A stretch of 64,000 bases of DNA from Asparagopsis taxiformis (Eukaryota > Rhodophyta > Florideophyceae > Bonnemaisoniales > Bonnemaisoniaceae). Below the pieces are notes generated by a model. The model was not told the origin of the DNA. It saw nothing but the letters and a program-made list of their open reading frames with translations, and made no database searches. Every line of letters begins with the position of its first letter. Position 1 is the first letter of the stretch. This document shows, in pieces, positions 49,272 through 59,811 of this stretch. Location of the stretch: positions 1 to 64,000 of the forward strand of contig JALQPE010000083.1 of assembly GCA_030407315.1 (NCBI GenBank), written 5' to 3'. Position numbers and translations under genes: made by a program.

Positions 49272-52199
49272 ATGAACTCAGCGAAAGAGCATTTCGCTCA
49301 ATTACTAGAGGGAGCAACTGCGCAGAGCCTAGATCCAATGTCATGTTTACCGTTCACACGAATTAGGAATATCGTGGACGGATGTGTTGAAGTTCTTTGC
49401 AACATTTTTGAGGAGCTAGGAGGTTTGACAACAGGAGGGTCAATGGCATATGCCATCAGGCTAGAAGGTGTGTACGCCTCATATCCTCTGGAATACTTTA
49501 GGGAAAAGATGGGGAGTGAAGAGGATGCCATTAAGGAAGTGAGAAAAAGAGAACTGTGGTATGGAATAGTGGACGGTGAGCACCGTTTGACGGCGTTGCA
49601 GAAACTTATATGTAAGGATCCAGCAAAATGGGCGGGTTTCTCATGGACTGTTACGATACTCAAAACGTCTGCTTCAATGGCCGCACTTCGCGCTTTTGCC
49701 AGAGCATGTAACCAGAAAAATGTCGACGACTTCGTCGTCATCCCAACACAGTACGACGTGTTGAAAAATCTCAAACAAGACTATACCACATTGAGCGCGA
49801 AACTGAACAGAAAAGCCAAACCAATAGAACTTGCAATTTATTATTCCGGAAGCAAGGAAGCTTGTACCTCAACTATTAAGCAGCTGGCAGGCTGCGTTAT
49901 AAGGTTACCTCAGTCTGTTATAGATACAATTGGAAAAATTGTGAATGAAGAGAACAAGGAGTTGGCCATGCGCATTCACTACAAGACTAACTCAAAACAC
50001 TCAAAAAATGCTGCCGTTGACTCAAGGATATACCGCAACTTAATTTCTTCTTCAACGTTGAAGGGGTCTACTCCCTTCATGAATGCAGAAGGTCCAGACG
50101 GAGAGGCAGCTCAGCTGAACTCGCTGTGGCGCATTCGAGAGATTTCTCGGTCATCCGGGTATGGTCCAATGAAGCCGTCCGTACTCACTGAACAGTTCCT
50201 CGCTGCGAGTGCAGCTGTACAAGAAGTGCGCAAATTCGAGAAGCTTATGGAGACGGTATTATGGCCGAAAGAGATGGAGGTTATGCGAAGGAACGCGGAA
50301 AGAACACAACTATTTGATGAAGAAATAGCCGCTAATTTCGGAAATCTCCTTGAACCGCTACCTGCTTTCTACAAAGCGTTCAAATTGTCATGTCCCGCTG
50401 TTGCGCATCAGAAGCTCCTCAAATTCCGAGGAGATATGGACTGTTCGTCTACAGGACAGAACAAAGATACTGAGACTAGAAAGGGCTCTCCGTTGAACGA
50501 TGTGTATAGTGAAGAAAATGAGCCCTCTCCCTCCAACACTGGAAATCATTCAGTACATGGTCATCTACCAACGGAATGTGGAGTAGACGATTCAAAACTT
50601 GAAGCATCAGAAGCAAACTATGGCGCGCTCGGAAGCAGAAAAGTTTTGGCTCATTCTGACAAGCGCTCAAATTGTTCTTCCATTCCAGAAGCTTCAAGTA
50701 ATGATTGTTCTAATTTAACGTCAGGAGACAGAGAACATCGAAGCCCACAACTCGTTTCAGCTCTAACAGAAGAAATAGCGGATGTGGAAAGTGTCCTAGA
50801 GAATGCAGGGATGAAGTGTTTTGCAATGGAGTGGCAACACTTCGAGAAACACAGCGGAACATACGAGTCGTTGAAAGGCAGAGTGTCAACAATTCTTACA
50901 GACCCTCCATATTCACTTCAGAACGTATCTGCCTCCGGAGCTGGATCTACCTATGACGACTTTCTGGACGACAAAGAAATCACTGCTTTCACACAGTTTT
51001 CAAGGAGACTTCTATGTCCAGAAGGTTCGGTTGTCATGTTCACTAGCTGGCAAACTTTTCCAAGATGGTTCGCGTCCTTCTCTTCTAATGGCTTTCAGGT
51101 TTTAAATTACCCAATTGTCGTGGCCAAAGATACTAAGACTATACGGCGAAATGGTCGTCTCAAGATGCCTCAATGTGCTGTGGACTTTATTCTTTTGGCA
51201 TATGCCCCTGGAAAGGTCAGGGATGGTTCTCGTGCCATAGATTTCGACTGTCCGTATCAGCTAATCAATTGCTCTCATAGCAGGAAGTTCAACATTATAG
51301 ATGGCGTTCCTGTCCCTAAAGCTAAGCTTCAGCATATTCATTCAAGGAAAATTGTTCGTGTGGAGGAGAAAAATATAGACCTGTTGCAGGAATTGTTAAC
51401 TTCATTCTGTCCTTCCGGTGGCATCGTCTGTGATCCTTATGCAGGAACGTTGACAACAGGTCTAGCATGCCTACAAACTTCCCGTGAGGCTATCTTAATC
51501 GAAAAAGACCAATTGTGCTTGTCATTGGGAAAGGAAAGGCTTGCAAAAGTTGCTGCTGACCTCATGAAGAAAAAATCAACGTCAAATTTAACCCTTCGAA
51601 GTGAAGGAAGAGTCAGGGAAGCATCTACGGAAAATGTTCATCAATCACCGGATCAGGTTTGTCGGGAGCCGAATACGGTCTTACCTGGTTGTGGAAGGTC
51701 TCGAGGTTGTGCTGAGAAAGTTGAGAAGGAGGTGGAGGGATTGGCTAGTCGAGATACTCCACTTTCATCGGAGGCAGTATTATCTACAGATATCTGTCCC
51801 AATGAGCTTCAAAAACGCAATCTAGAACCAAAAGGACCAAAACTGAATTCAGTACGAAAAAGTAAGAGGCTCAAGAAGAATAGTGCTGAAACCTCAAGTG
51901 GAACTGCTTCGAAGAAAAGGTTAGGCGAAGAGGCTAATTGTCCGATAGAGACTAGTCCAAGAACTCCTACCGATGGGCAAACCACAACCAGAACCAACTG
52001 TATTCTCAGTGACCGCTGCAATGTTCTTGCATTGATGCCTGATGGCCATTTTGCAATGACAAGTCACCGGTGTGATATGTGTGGAAAATATATTCATTCT
52101 CCCTGTGAGTATGGGAAGCGAGTACTTGGTCTAGCTAACCGATGCGAGAAGTGGTCATGTTCTAAGGAGTGCTTCGAGCATTCAATGCAACTAGAGTAG
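49272..52199 (+). CDS. ParB-like + DNA N6-adenine methyltransferase with C-terminal Cys-rich domain, 975 aa
   Basis: ATG 49272; the frame is open seven codons further up to a TTG. A ParB-like N-terminus spans ~40-140 with DGEHRLTAL at ~102-110. A helical middle reaches ~370, then an acidic/Ser-rich linker to ~500. The methyltransferase ~500-760 has DPPY at ~544 and CDPYAGTLTTGLA at ~720, the beta-class order and the adenine-type motif. About 780-920 is a Lys/Ser-rich linker. The C-terminus (~932-970) has CDMCGKYIHSPC, then WSCSKECFEH, a probable zinc-binding module. Predicted role: adenine methylation of DNA, perhaps of element C itself. It resembles 3282-6749 in plan but not closely in sequence, lacks SET, and sits in an unrelated transposon. 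Confidence 0.82.
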   Translation: MNSAKEHFAQLLEGATAQSLDPMSCLPFTRIRNIVDGCVEVLCNIFEELGGLTTGGSMAYAIRLEGVYASYPLEYFREKMGSEEDAIKEVRKRELWYGIVDGEHRLTALQKLICKDPAKWAGFSWTVTILKTSASMAALRAFARACNQKNVDDFVVIPTQYDVLKNLKQDYTTLSAKLNRKAKPIELAIYYSGSKEACTSTIKQLAGCVIRLPQSVIDTIGKIVNEENKELAMRIHYKTNSKHSKNAAVDSRIYRNLISSSTLKGSTPFMNAEGPDGEAAQLNSLWRIREISRSSGYGPMKPSVLTEQFLAASAAVQEVRKFEKLMETVLWPKEMEVMRRNAERTQLFDEEIAANFGNLLEPLPAFYKAFKLSCPAVAHQKLLKFRGDMDCSSTGQNKDTETRKGSPLNDVYSEENEPSPSNTGNHSVHGHLPTECGVDDSKLEASEANYGALGSRKVLAHSDKRSNCSSIPEASSNDCSNLTSGDREHRSPQLVSALTEEIADVESVLENAGMKCFAMEWQHFEKHSGTYESLKGRVSTILTDPPYSLQNVSASGAGSTYDDFLDDKEITAFTQFSRRLLCPEGSVVMFTSWQTFPRWFASFSSNGFQVLNYPIVVAKDTKTIRRNGRLKMPQCAVDFILLAYAPGKVRDGSRAIDFDCPYQLINCSHSRKFNIIDGVPVPKAKLQHIHSRKIVRVEEKNIDLLQELLTSFCPSGGIVCDPYAGTLTTGLACLQTSREAILIEKDQLCLSLGKERLAKVAADLMKKKSTSNLTLRSEGRVREASTENVHQSPDQVCREPNTVLPGCGRSRGCAEKVEKEVEGLASRDTPLSSEAVLSTDICPNELQKRNLEPKGPKLNSVRKSKRLKKNSAETSSGTASKKRLGEEANCPIETSPRTPTDGQTTTRTNCILSDRCNVLALMPDGHFAMTSHRCDMCGKYIHSPCEYGKRVLGLANRCEKWSCSKECFEHSMQLE

Positions 52200-52578
52200 C
52201 TTCTTATTGGTTTTCATCGCTGGTTATACTACGTCTTTAAAAGAATGAAAGATTTTAAACAACTATGAAATCATAGTGTATACAAGTTGCTAGGCTTTAG
52301 AGAGAAACAACTTGATGAATGGGAATCAAGATTACAATACAGTACTATGTTCTATGGCTCAGACTGGAAAGATGAAGCTTTTCTATTGGAACAATTTTCT
52401 TTTTAACCTCAGTGAAGTAGTTTAGGTGCGGGGAAACTAAAATCGATCCCGCAGTATTGCTCTTCACCTATCCTTCAAATGATCACGCAGAAATATATCG
52501 CTATTGGCATGCAATAAACAAACCATGTATCCAATAAACATATCTTGCTTTGTGCACGACTGCTATTGCGCTTACATA
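52200..52578. other. 3' flank of the methylase gene
   Basis: AT-rich sequence between the methylase stop and the right inverted repeat. No feature recognised. Confidence 0.4.
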
Positions 52579-54126
52579 AGAATCTTACTTATACATACTG
52601 TGCTGGTTCAATTGAACTTGCACCAAATCAGAACAGTCAAACCAACATTAGGAAATGAAGATGAAGCTATAGTCAAATCTATACATGCATATGGTATACT
52701 CCATACAAGTTGAATATTACTTCTGTTACCACTAGAAATCTTCTACGGCATTTCATTGTTCAGGTATCATCATATAATGCATACCGCAAACGTACCCGTG
52801 CAGTTTGAATACGGACTTGTAGTGATGTATATCAACCTCCGAACATGGTAGCCATCCTCCAAACTCTATTCTACCAACAGAAAAGCTTCATTCATTGGCG
52901 GTCAGTGTACAGTGTACCTTGTCACACAACGGAGCACCTCGAGGTGCTCGTGCGATGTTATACGATCGTATAACATCAATGATGTGCACGACTCATTGAA
53001 CAGTGAACAGCCCCGTCTTGTGCTCAGCCTATGATAGTAATGTGACAGCTGTACCCGTTTGAAATATCATTTCTTCCCTATCATACGTGTCCTCATAGCG
53101 CAACACTACTACACACTACATACTGACTGCATTATTCCCCTGTGATACAGGATGTTAAACACTGGTATTTAAAGCGGCAGTCTACCGCTGCTGGCAGACT
53201 CCCCATGTATCCAGCAGGTTTGCCCGCATCAAATAATCAGTCGGAAATCCTTGTGGCATCTGTCTACATAGCCACTGACTTAAACACTGACAAGTCATCT
53301 CACTTTTTGCTATTCATAGTCACTACAACTGGAAACAATATTTGATGGTTTTTTCCATATATATATGGACGTGAAACTTATCAGTCAGCGGCAGCTTCAA
53401 ACTTCGATAGGTCGCATTTCAGCTCACTGCAGTGGAATTTAAGATATGAACCAATATGCTCAGGAACACTCAGCACTGCAGTGTCGAACACTGCCTGGAA
53501 TGCATTTCTTTGTGACATAGTGCAACAATAGCAGCTGTCGGCGTGCGTATAGTTTCAGCTAGTGCACAGTATCTTCCAAATCAGAATCGTAAATTTCTCC
53601 CCAGCTAAAACTACTAATCACCATACATGTAGTACAATGATCTGAAGTCAGCCTGCCTCACCCAAAATCCTCGCAAGGGAACTAGTACAGCCAGCAGCCC
53701 ACAACCAGCCAGCTAGCTGATGAATTGGTGCCCGCCAATAGCGACGGCCATTGGGACACGAGCAAATGGTACAAGCACAGCCGCGCAAGCTTGCCTCAAG
53801 GTTGCCAAGTGCAACTGCATGTCATGTGCAATTCTTGAAATTTGATTTAAAATAAACACTGACCAGTGTAACCACACAGGCAGAACACAGCATAACCGAC
53901 AGGAACTCAATGCAGCTGTTTCAATAATAGTTTTTCACCGTAGCAATGCTGTAAACTATTCAAGGAACAACGCTAATTTTACAATAGCAGGAACCACGCA
54001 CACGTGGCAGCATTTCTTTCTACAGTGCTACGCACTGTAGTCTAGGCGCCGTTTACGCTACCATTTTCCCATATCCAGCAAATTCTGTTCTAGTTTTTTT
54101 ATTCTGTTTTATTACTGAACCGTGTT
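52579..54126. repeat. Right terminal inverted repeat of element C
   Basis: Inverted copy of 43153-44700, including the paired palindromes at 52932-52949 and 52954-52977. Confidence 0.9.
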
Positions 54127-54130
54127 CTAT

Positions 54131-56673
54131 CACGTCGTCATGAAAGTCAACAAGGACGAATGAAAATGCGCTCTCCAATGCGATTATCAGTATCCCCGAC
54201 CTCTTTCGAGTTTTCTGCCACCAAATCTGTTCGCACGAGTTGCTCCATCGTTGCAGACTTCTTCAACCACTTGTGAACGACCTCTGACATTCACTTTGCG
54301 AGGGATAAACTTGCATTCCAGACGAACTGTACTGAGCAGTAGTGATGATTGTCTTGCTAGCTGAGGGAGAATTAATCTACTCCGCTACTTCTCTGCCACT
54401 ACATTCAACCGTTGCAAAACCTTTCCAGGCTTTCATTCGATCAGATGAACTGGTTCACCACAATGATTTGCCCTATGCTTATTGCTTTATGCAGAATGAT
54501 TACTATTTTATCCGGCTGGACCTGCTCAAAATCGTCTTGTTATCATGTATCGCATTCTCTAAACGCAAACCTGGCAAAGACGTATCCATTTCCGTTTGTT
54601 ACGCAGTGATGCTCTAAGCACTAATACTGAATCTGATTTTCTCATACACTTAGTTCTTACTTGTATACTCTACCATATTCTAGGCCCTATTCACGAGGTG
54701 GAAAAACGATCTCTCGTTTAATCGTATTCGGTGCGATATCTTAAATTAGCATACATTTATTTATTAAAATGCAGATTCACTGCTCGCTTGCAACATGAAA
54801 ATCATAAAAATTCTTCCACACTGCTGTTTCCTAACCGCCACCATCTTCGTGGCCCGCTTTGCCTGCCTGCCAAGTGTGCTCAGAGTATGCAATGAAGTCA
54901 TCGATATATACCATCTACATCATCACTGGAAGCGTGGGCTCCTCGTCCAGGAAAGTGCGCCATTTTTCTTACTCCTCACCTCCCCCTTTTCTGTAGGCCC
55001 CATATGCTAGTGTTTTTCCTATATTTCTGTAGTGATGACGTCATACTAGACCATAAAAGGCGGTAGAGGATACGATAATGTGCGCCTCCTCTGCCAGATC
55101 ATGTGCTGCTTCCAAGCGTAATTCGCACCCTAGGCATCGTTTTTCTGGGCCTCTCATCGCACCGTTCTGTTTCAAAATTATCCCTCTATTGTTCTCCTGC
55201 ACGTCATTTCCGCCCGCAGAGTGCTACTTAAACGACAGATTCTGGAAATCCCTGTTTCCATCTCTGTATCCTCCGGCAACAAAGCAACAATAAATACGCT
55301 TTGGAAGCGGTATAGATATCTATATCACTTCCAAAGCGTGATTATTGCTTCTTTGTTTCCGACGTATATGGAGATGGAAATGTGGAAACGTATCATATGG
55401 TACGTTTCCACATTTCACGCCACTAACACAGTATCCTATTCGTTTTCTCTTTCTCAGGTTTTCAGTCCGTGAGTTTCAGTCGGTGAATTTTCCACTTCTC
55501 CTTTCATTCATCTTTCTCTCTTACTCGTTCTCCATTTCTTTTCTGCTCTTCCTGTGAGTACATATTTCGATTTGGGATGCAATGGTATTCATTAAGGTAC
55601 GTTAGTCTCCTAATCACCATCAATTTACCACTCCAATTCAACGTCACTAACTTCTTTCCTTTCCCTACATCATTTTTCTCTTCTTCTCTTCCTCTCCTAG
55701 TTCATTCATGCAGCTCAATCAATTGATGGATTTGTAGGCTTTTCTTGTGGTTTTAGTTTTACTCGTTAGAATAGTGTTAGTAGTAGTAGAAGCAGTTTTA
55801 ACATAGGGATAGTTTACTCTCACTGTAGCCTGCGCAAATAAACAAATCCAGAGTGAAGCTTCCCATATTGCACCCTCTTAGATTGCTACCTATCCTACCG
55901 CTTATACCTATAGCTAGCTCATAGTCATTACGAAATAAAAATTCCTAGCCGTGCTATTGTGTCTGTTCCCACGTAAATACCGTCCATGCCCCATCCTCAT
56001 AGCACCAGAACTGCCTCCCTCTACCCCAAAAAGATGCCCACGACAGCATGATGTTCCATGTCATCCACTACTCCCAGACACTGAATTTTACTATATCAGG
56101 ACACTACTTTTACTATCTCCAGGTGCTGCCCAGGATAGTGAGAATCACTGTCTCCAGGTGCTGCCCAGGACAGTGAAAATCACTGTCTCCAGGTGCTGTC
56201 CAGGACAGTGAAAATCACTGTCTCCAGGTACTACCCAGGACAGTGAAAATTACTGTCTCCAGGTGCTGCCAGCAGCAGGGCCGCGCACTGTCCGCTCATC
56301 CTATCTGAGACAGTGCACCGTGTTGGTTCCATCTGTGGTCCCAGGCAACATATTTCACTATCCGGCCATGTTGCCTTGGCCAATACAAAACACTATCCGC
56401 CAACACTGCCCAGTACAGTAGATTACATCATATCCAACTATTGAATAAATCATTATTTTTTACTGTCTCCATTCACTGCCTCAGACAGTACTGTGAGACA
56501 GTGTTTTTTACTGTCTGCAGACAGTGTTCCGTACTGTCTGCCAGACAGTGCAAATCACAGTCTCCAAGTGTGGCATTAATTTGTACTTTCCGCATACTGT
56601 TTTTTACTGTCTCAGACAGTAAAAAACACTGTCTCACCGTACTGTCTGAGGCCCTCTTTTCAACACAGTAGTG
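54131..56673 (+). mobile_element. Orphan right end of a CACTA element (D)
   Basis: From about 54405 it matches 16945-19414 in the same direction, ending in the TIR CAACACAGTAGTG at 56661-56673. Transposase and cargo are absent; element C sits where they should begin. The 54131-54404 segment has no match in element 1 and no convincing ORF. It carries the conserved hairpin (about 55262-55372), a palindrome around GGAAACGTATC/GGTACGTTTCC (55381-55409) and a short 35-bp array. Confidence 0.75.
56120..56294. repeat. Five 35-bp tandem units in element D
   Basis: Units start at 56120, 56155, 56190, 56225 and 56260. All are of the CCAGGACAGTGAAAATCACT type seen in the last four units of element 1; the GGGCAGCAC type is absent here. 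Confidence 0.85.
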
Positions 56674-57453
56674 TACACTATTGGCTATTGATTAGGGTGT
56701 GCATGCGAGCTGCATGAACCCAAGTGGTTGCCCAATAGTATTGGTTGTAGCCGGATCGGCAGGTGCAAGATCATTGCATAGAATACAGGTAGTGTAATAC
56801 ATGTTACTAGTTTACAGTGTAAAGGCGCTCGGCCAAAATAAATTACCCCTTGTGGGTCAGTCGTAGTGGACCCGAGGTCCGGTAAGCACTCAGCTCACCT
56901 GTAAGGTAGTTTACATTGAGGGAGGGTCCTACACGTGTGCCTCGTGGGCAGTTGGACAGCTTACCTGAATGGTGAGTCCCGGGCTGGGACTTGGCCAATC
57001 ATGTGGCAGCACGTGCCTATTCGGGGTAAGCCCAAAATACTTACTACAAGATCCAATTCTAGCGTGGCACTCTGTAAACCCGCAATTGGATTCTGATAAA
57101 CTATTGATATTTTTATGTGATTAAAACCAGATATATTATATGTTTCACATTGTACGAAGCATTCACACGTCAAATTACAAGTTGATCAAAGTTATAGATT
57201 GAATTGTTTACTACACTCTTCTCACAACCCCCTCTGCCCCATTGATTTGCACAATCAAGCCAATTTATGATAACTGGTTATGCTGTATACAGACACTGTA
57301 AACAGTGTACAATTGGAGTGGCTGCTACAATCAAAATCAATCCATTTTGAGCTTATGTTGCAAGCCAATTAAATCAGTTTGCATATAACTATTTATCATA
57401 TCAATGCCTTAGTATTTCTTCACTTCCAGTGGTCCATAGTATCCCATAGTTAG
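56674..57453. other. Unique region after element D, no gene seen
   Basis: Mixed-composition sequence with no supported ORF. ACACTGTAAACAGTGT near 57294 is a small palindrome. It may be 5' flank of the next gene. Confidence 0.4.
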
Positions 57454-57461
57454 TATATATA
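57454..57461 (+). promoter_or_regulatory. TATA box of the small two-exon gene
   Basis: TATATATA lies 61-68 bp before ATG 57522, followed by a C/A-rich leader, a plausible core promoter. Confidence 0.5.
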
Positions 57462-57521
57462 CTTCTATTTACTTCCGCACAGTGCACCACCGCCACTCCT
57501 ACCTACCAACAAACCAGCACC

Positions 57522-57895
57522 ATGTCAGCCCATAAGCCATCTACAAGACTCAGTGAGTCCTCGGAAGCAGTTGTTATGCTGCGCAAAATGTTTCGCAATG
57601 GGGATCTAACAGGCTTTGAAACTGCCGCGGACGTTAAAAGAATGAATGAAATATTTCATCCGTTCAAGGACGCTGCTTGGAGCGCGCGTTTTAGAGCGAT
57701 CAGGGACGAGGAGATGCAGTATAAGGATTGAAATGGTATTTTTTAATTTTTTTTGTCAATTTTAATTTATTGAACTTTGCCACTAACTACTTGTTCAGAT
57801 GGAAACCCAGCTGCAACCCTAAACACGAAGTCAACCCCATCCCAAAGGTCGGGAAAGTGTTTGAAAAGGCGTTCAATCACGCCTGCGGACGATGA
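57522..57895 (+). CDS. Small two-exon protein, 97 aa, unknown
   Basis: Exon 1 is 57522-57718 and exon 2 is 57799-57895. The 80-bp intron starts GTATAAG, has a long T-rich tract and ends TTGTTCAG; removing it keeps the frame and adds 31 codons with KPSCNPKHEVNPIPKVGKVF. Unspliced, the frame stops after 69 codons. The start has a TATA box upstream and a CACCATGTC context. The N-terminal half is helical and charged (MLRKMFRNGDLTGFETAADV). I do not recognise a family. The splicing is a prediction from sequence only. Confidence 0.5.
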
Positions 57896-59163
57896 GGTAG
57901 ATGGTCATAACAAAATGCAGGAGAGTGGTACTATTCCAGGCTCCACTATTTTTCCCCTTTGTGCCTACAATCAGTGTGGCAAGACGAATATTCTGCTGCT
58001 GATTACGTTTCATTGGCTGTATTGCTTCCCTCTTGTAGTGCAATGCCACTTGGCGAAGCGCTTACAGCTAGGTGTTTCACCTCCAATTTTGGGCACCTTA
58101 CCCAATTCTTTTAATTCTCAACTATTTTGGACTATCTATTCTAACAGCAGTGCAATCACTGAACACGTGGCACGTAACACCAGTGATACACTGAATTGTA
58201 CACTACACCTAACAGTTTGCACTGTATTTACAGTGTGCCAGCGCCGCCGGCGCACCCGTCACTTAGGGTTTTTCGACCACCCCACTGTATCAGTATTTAG
58301 CCCACCTATTGGACACCAACCATAAGGAAATTTAGGGCTACAAGCCACATATAATTTAGTATTTAACTAGAGGCGAACCGCCATGTCCTTTGATTGTAAA
58401 AGCCAGCCGGAAGCTCGGTGTCCAATCCACCCCCAGGGTGCGTTTTGCCTACTGATTCAGTGTGCTTCTCCCTTGGCTATGGTGCTTGGCACTCTTCCGG
58501 TGTCCCTTTTCGCTGATTCAGCTTCTCAATGTCGGGACGCTGTATCAGCATTGCCCCTACCACGCGTCACCGGTGGTGCGCGTGCCCCTCAATCAGGTGT
58601 CTTCGGCCGCCTGGTGCCCACCCGGAGGTATGGTTGCGAGCCACTCCCAACTTGCGTTTCGCAGTCTCATTACAGCCTGCTTCGACTTTGGCTATAGTGT
58701 CTGGCCTGCTTCTGGAACCAATTCCCCGCTGTATCCGCTTTCTGTCCTGGCTATCGTGCTGCCCCCCCCCGCCGACCAATCGGACTTGGTTATTGATGTG
58801 CTCCCAACTATCGTTTTGCAGTCTCATGGAAGCCTACTTCGTCTTTGGCTATAGCGCGGACCGCGCCGACACCGGTCTCAACTGATTCAGTCTGTGACTG
58901 GTTACTCTGCTGGATCAGCTTCCCTTTCCCCGATACCACGCGTCACCGGTGGTGCGCGTGCCCTTCGATCAGGTATCTTGGGGTGCTTGGTGCCCGGCTC
59001 TTGATCCACTGCCCCTCTCCCGCTGTACCAGCGTATCGCTATATGCATCGCTGTACCAGCGCCCGCCCTATCCTATAGGGCTCCCCCTTCTTCTTCCCTT
59101 TTTGCTTCTTATACAGGGCACTCACCCCTTTTGTGCCTGGTGTCCTCCCTTCTTCCCTATTAG
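57896..59163. repeat. Region with degenerate internal repeats, no reliable gene
   Basis: CACGCGTCACCGGTGGTGCGCGTGCCC occurs near 58560 and again near 58937 (described by position; its core is CACCGGTGGTGCGCG). CTCCCAACT..CGTTT.GCAGTCTCAT recurs at about 58645 and 58800. A run of ten C lies near 58760. Overlapping ORFs in three frames between 58383 and 59191 reflect these repeats and low complexity. The arrangement looks like a decayed repetitive element. Confidence 0.5.
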
Positions 59164-59216
59164 GGTTGGTGAACCACCATCCTTTTGGTGAACCACCATC
59201 CTTTTGGTGCACCACC
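59164..59216. repeat. Short tandem repeat, 19-bp unit
   Basis: GGTGAACCACCATCCTTTT occurs twice, followed by a partial third copy (GGTGCACCACCAT). Confidence 0.8.
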
Positions 59217-59261
59217 ATGACTCACCATGTGACCACAGGATTCTAGACGGATCGTCTGTGT

Positions 59262-59412
59262 GGCCTTACAACCCACACTAAGGCAGGCGATTCGCCTTTG
59301 CTCTACCACACTCGACCCGAGCCTGACTACCGAGACAGGAGGGCTCGAACACCTCGCGGTGGCTTGCCTATTCGGCTTACAGCCAAGGCTGCCCGTTGTC
59401 GAATCGACCAAG
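59262..59412 (-). ncRNA. Two tRNA-like segments, possible tRNA-derived SINE
   Basis: On the minus strand, TGGCTTGGTCGATTCG resembles an A box and GTGTTCGAGCCC a B box about 65 nt on. Further along, TGTGGTAGAGCAAAGGCG and GGGTTGTAAGGCC form a second A/B-box-like pair at normal tRNA spacing. I could not fold either into a clean cloverleaf, so a tRNA-derived SINE or decayed tRNA pair is more likely than functional tRNA genes. Confidence 0.3.
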
Positions 59413-59811
59413 CCATTGCACTACACCTCTGGTATTAATCTAGATATTGCTACTAGCAAAGTGGTGGTTGACGGGACTGTTTTTCAGGTTACTATACAGT
59501 GGCCAGTGCAATTCACGGATGTTAAACTGTTGCACCAAGTTTGGTTGCAGGGAGAATATGGTGAGCCAATGCAGTCGTACCACCCCAAAATTATTGGCTT
59601 CCAGAAGTTGCTTAAGGCGCTGCGCGACGGTATTACTGAAGGAATCCAATCCACATGCTGCATTCCACTACCATTTAAAGTGGAATTCAGCGTGCCTGCT
59701 AAACAATACTTAGAGTTTAGAAATAGTGCCAACATCCTTTACGTCGACCTGAAAGCGCCGGTTGATCAGTATGCTGACATTCAAAATACGGTCCGAATTC
59801 TCGTGAAGTAA
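59413..59811 (+). CDS. Possible exon or gene fragment, unknown
   Basis: The frame, continuous with the tRNA-like segment upstream, encodes about 130 residues with alternating hydrophobic strands (VVVDGTVFQVTIQWPVQF, VEFSVPAKQYLEFRNSANIL) and a normal stop at 59811. There is no ATG at the plausible beginning, so it could be a last exon or a remnant. The other strand has no better frame. No family recognised. Confidence 0.3.
   Translation, partial: PLHYTSGINLDIATSKVVVDGTVFQVTIQWPVQFTDVKLLHQVWLQGEYGEPMQSYHPKIIGFQKLLKALRDGITEGIQSTCCIPLPFKVEFSVPAKQYLEFRNSANILYVDLKAPVDQYADIQNTVRILVK

Larger units (their letters stand above)
43153..54126. mobile_element. Element C: DNA transposon with 1.5-kb inverted repeats
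   Basis: The left end AACACGGTTCAGTAATAAAA (43153 on) recurs inverted up to 54126. The flanks are CTAT on both sides (43149-43152 and 54127-54130), a 4-bp target duplication. Inside are a minus-strand DDE transposase and a plus-strand ParB-like adenine methylase. The inverted repeats are nearly identical, suggesting a recent insertion or repair between arms. Confidence 0.85.

Noticed and set aside
56820..57010. Possible small RNA gene in GC-richer sequence
   Set aside because: No cloverleaf, snRNA or snoRNA motif could be recognised by eye.
58383..58885. Overlapping 104-130 codon ORFs
   Set aside because: Three frames are open at once over degenerate repeats; no conserved motif.
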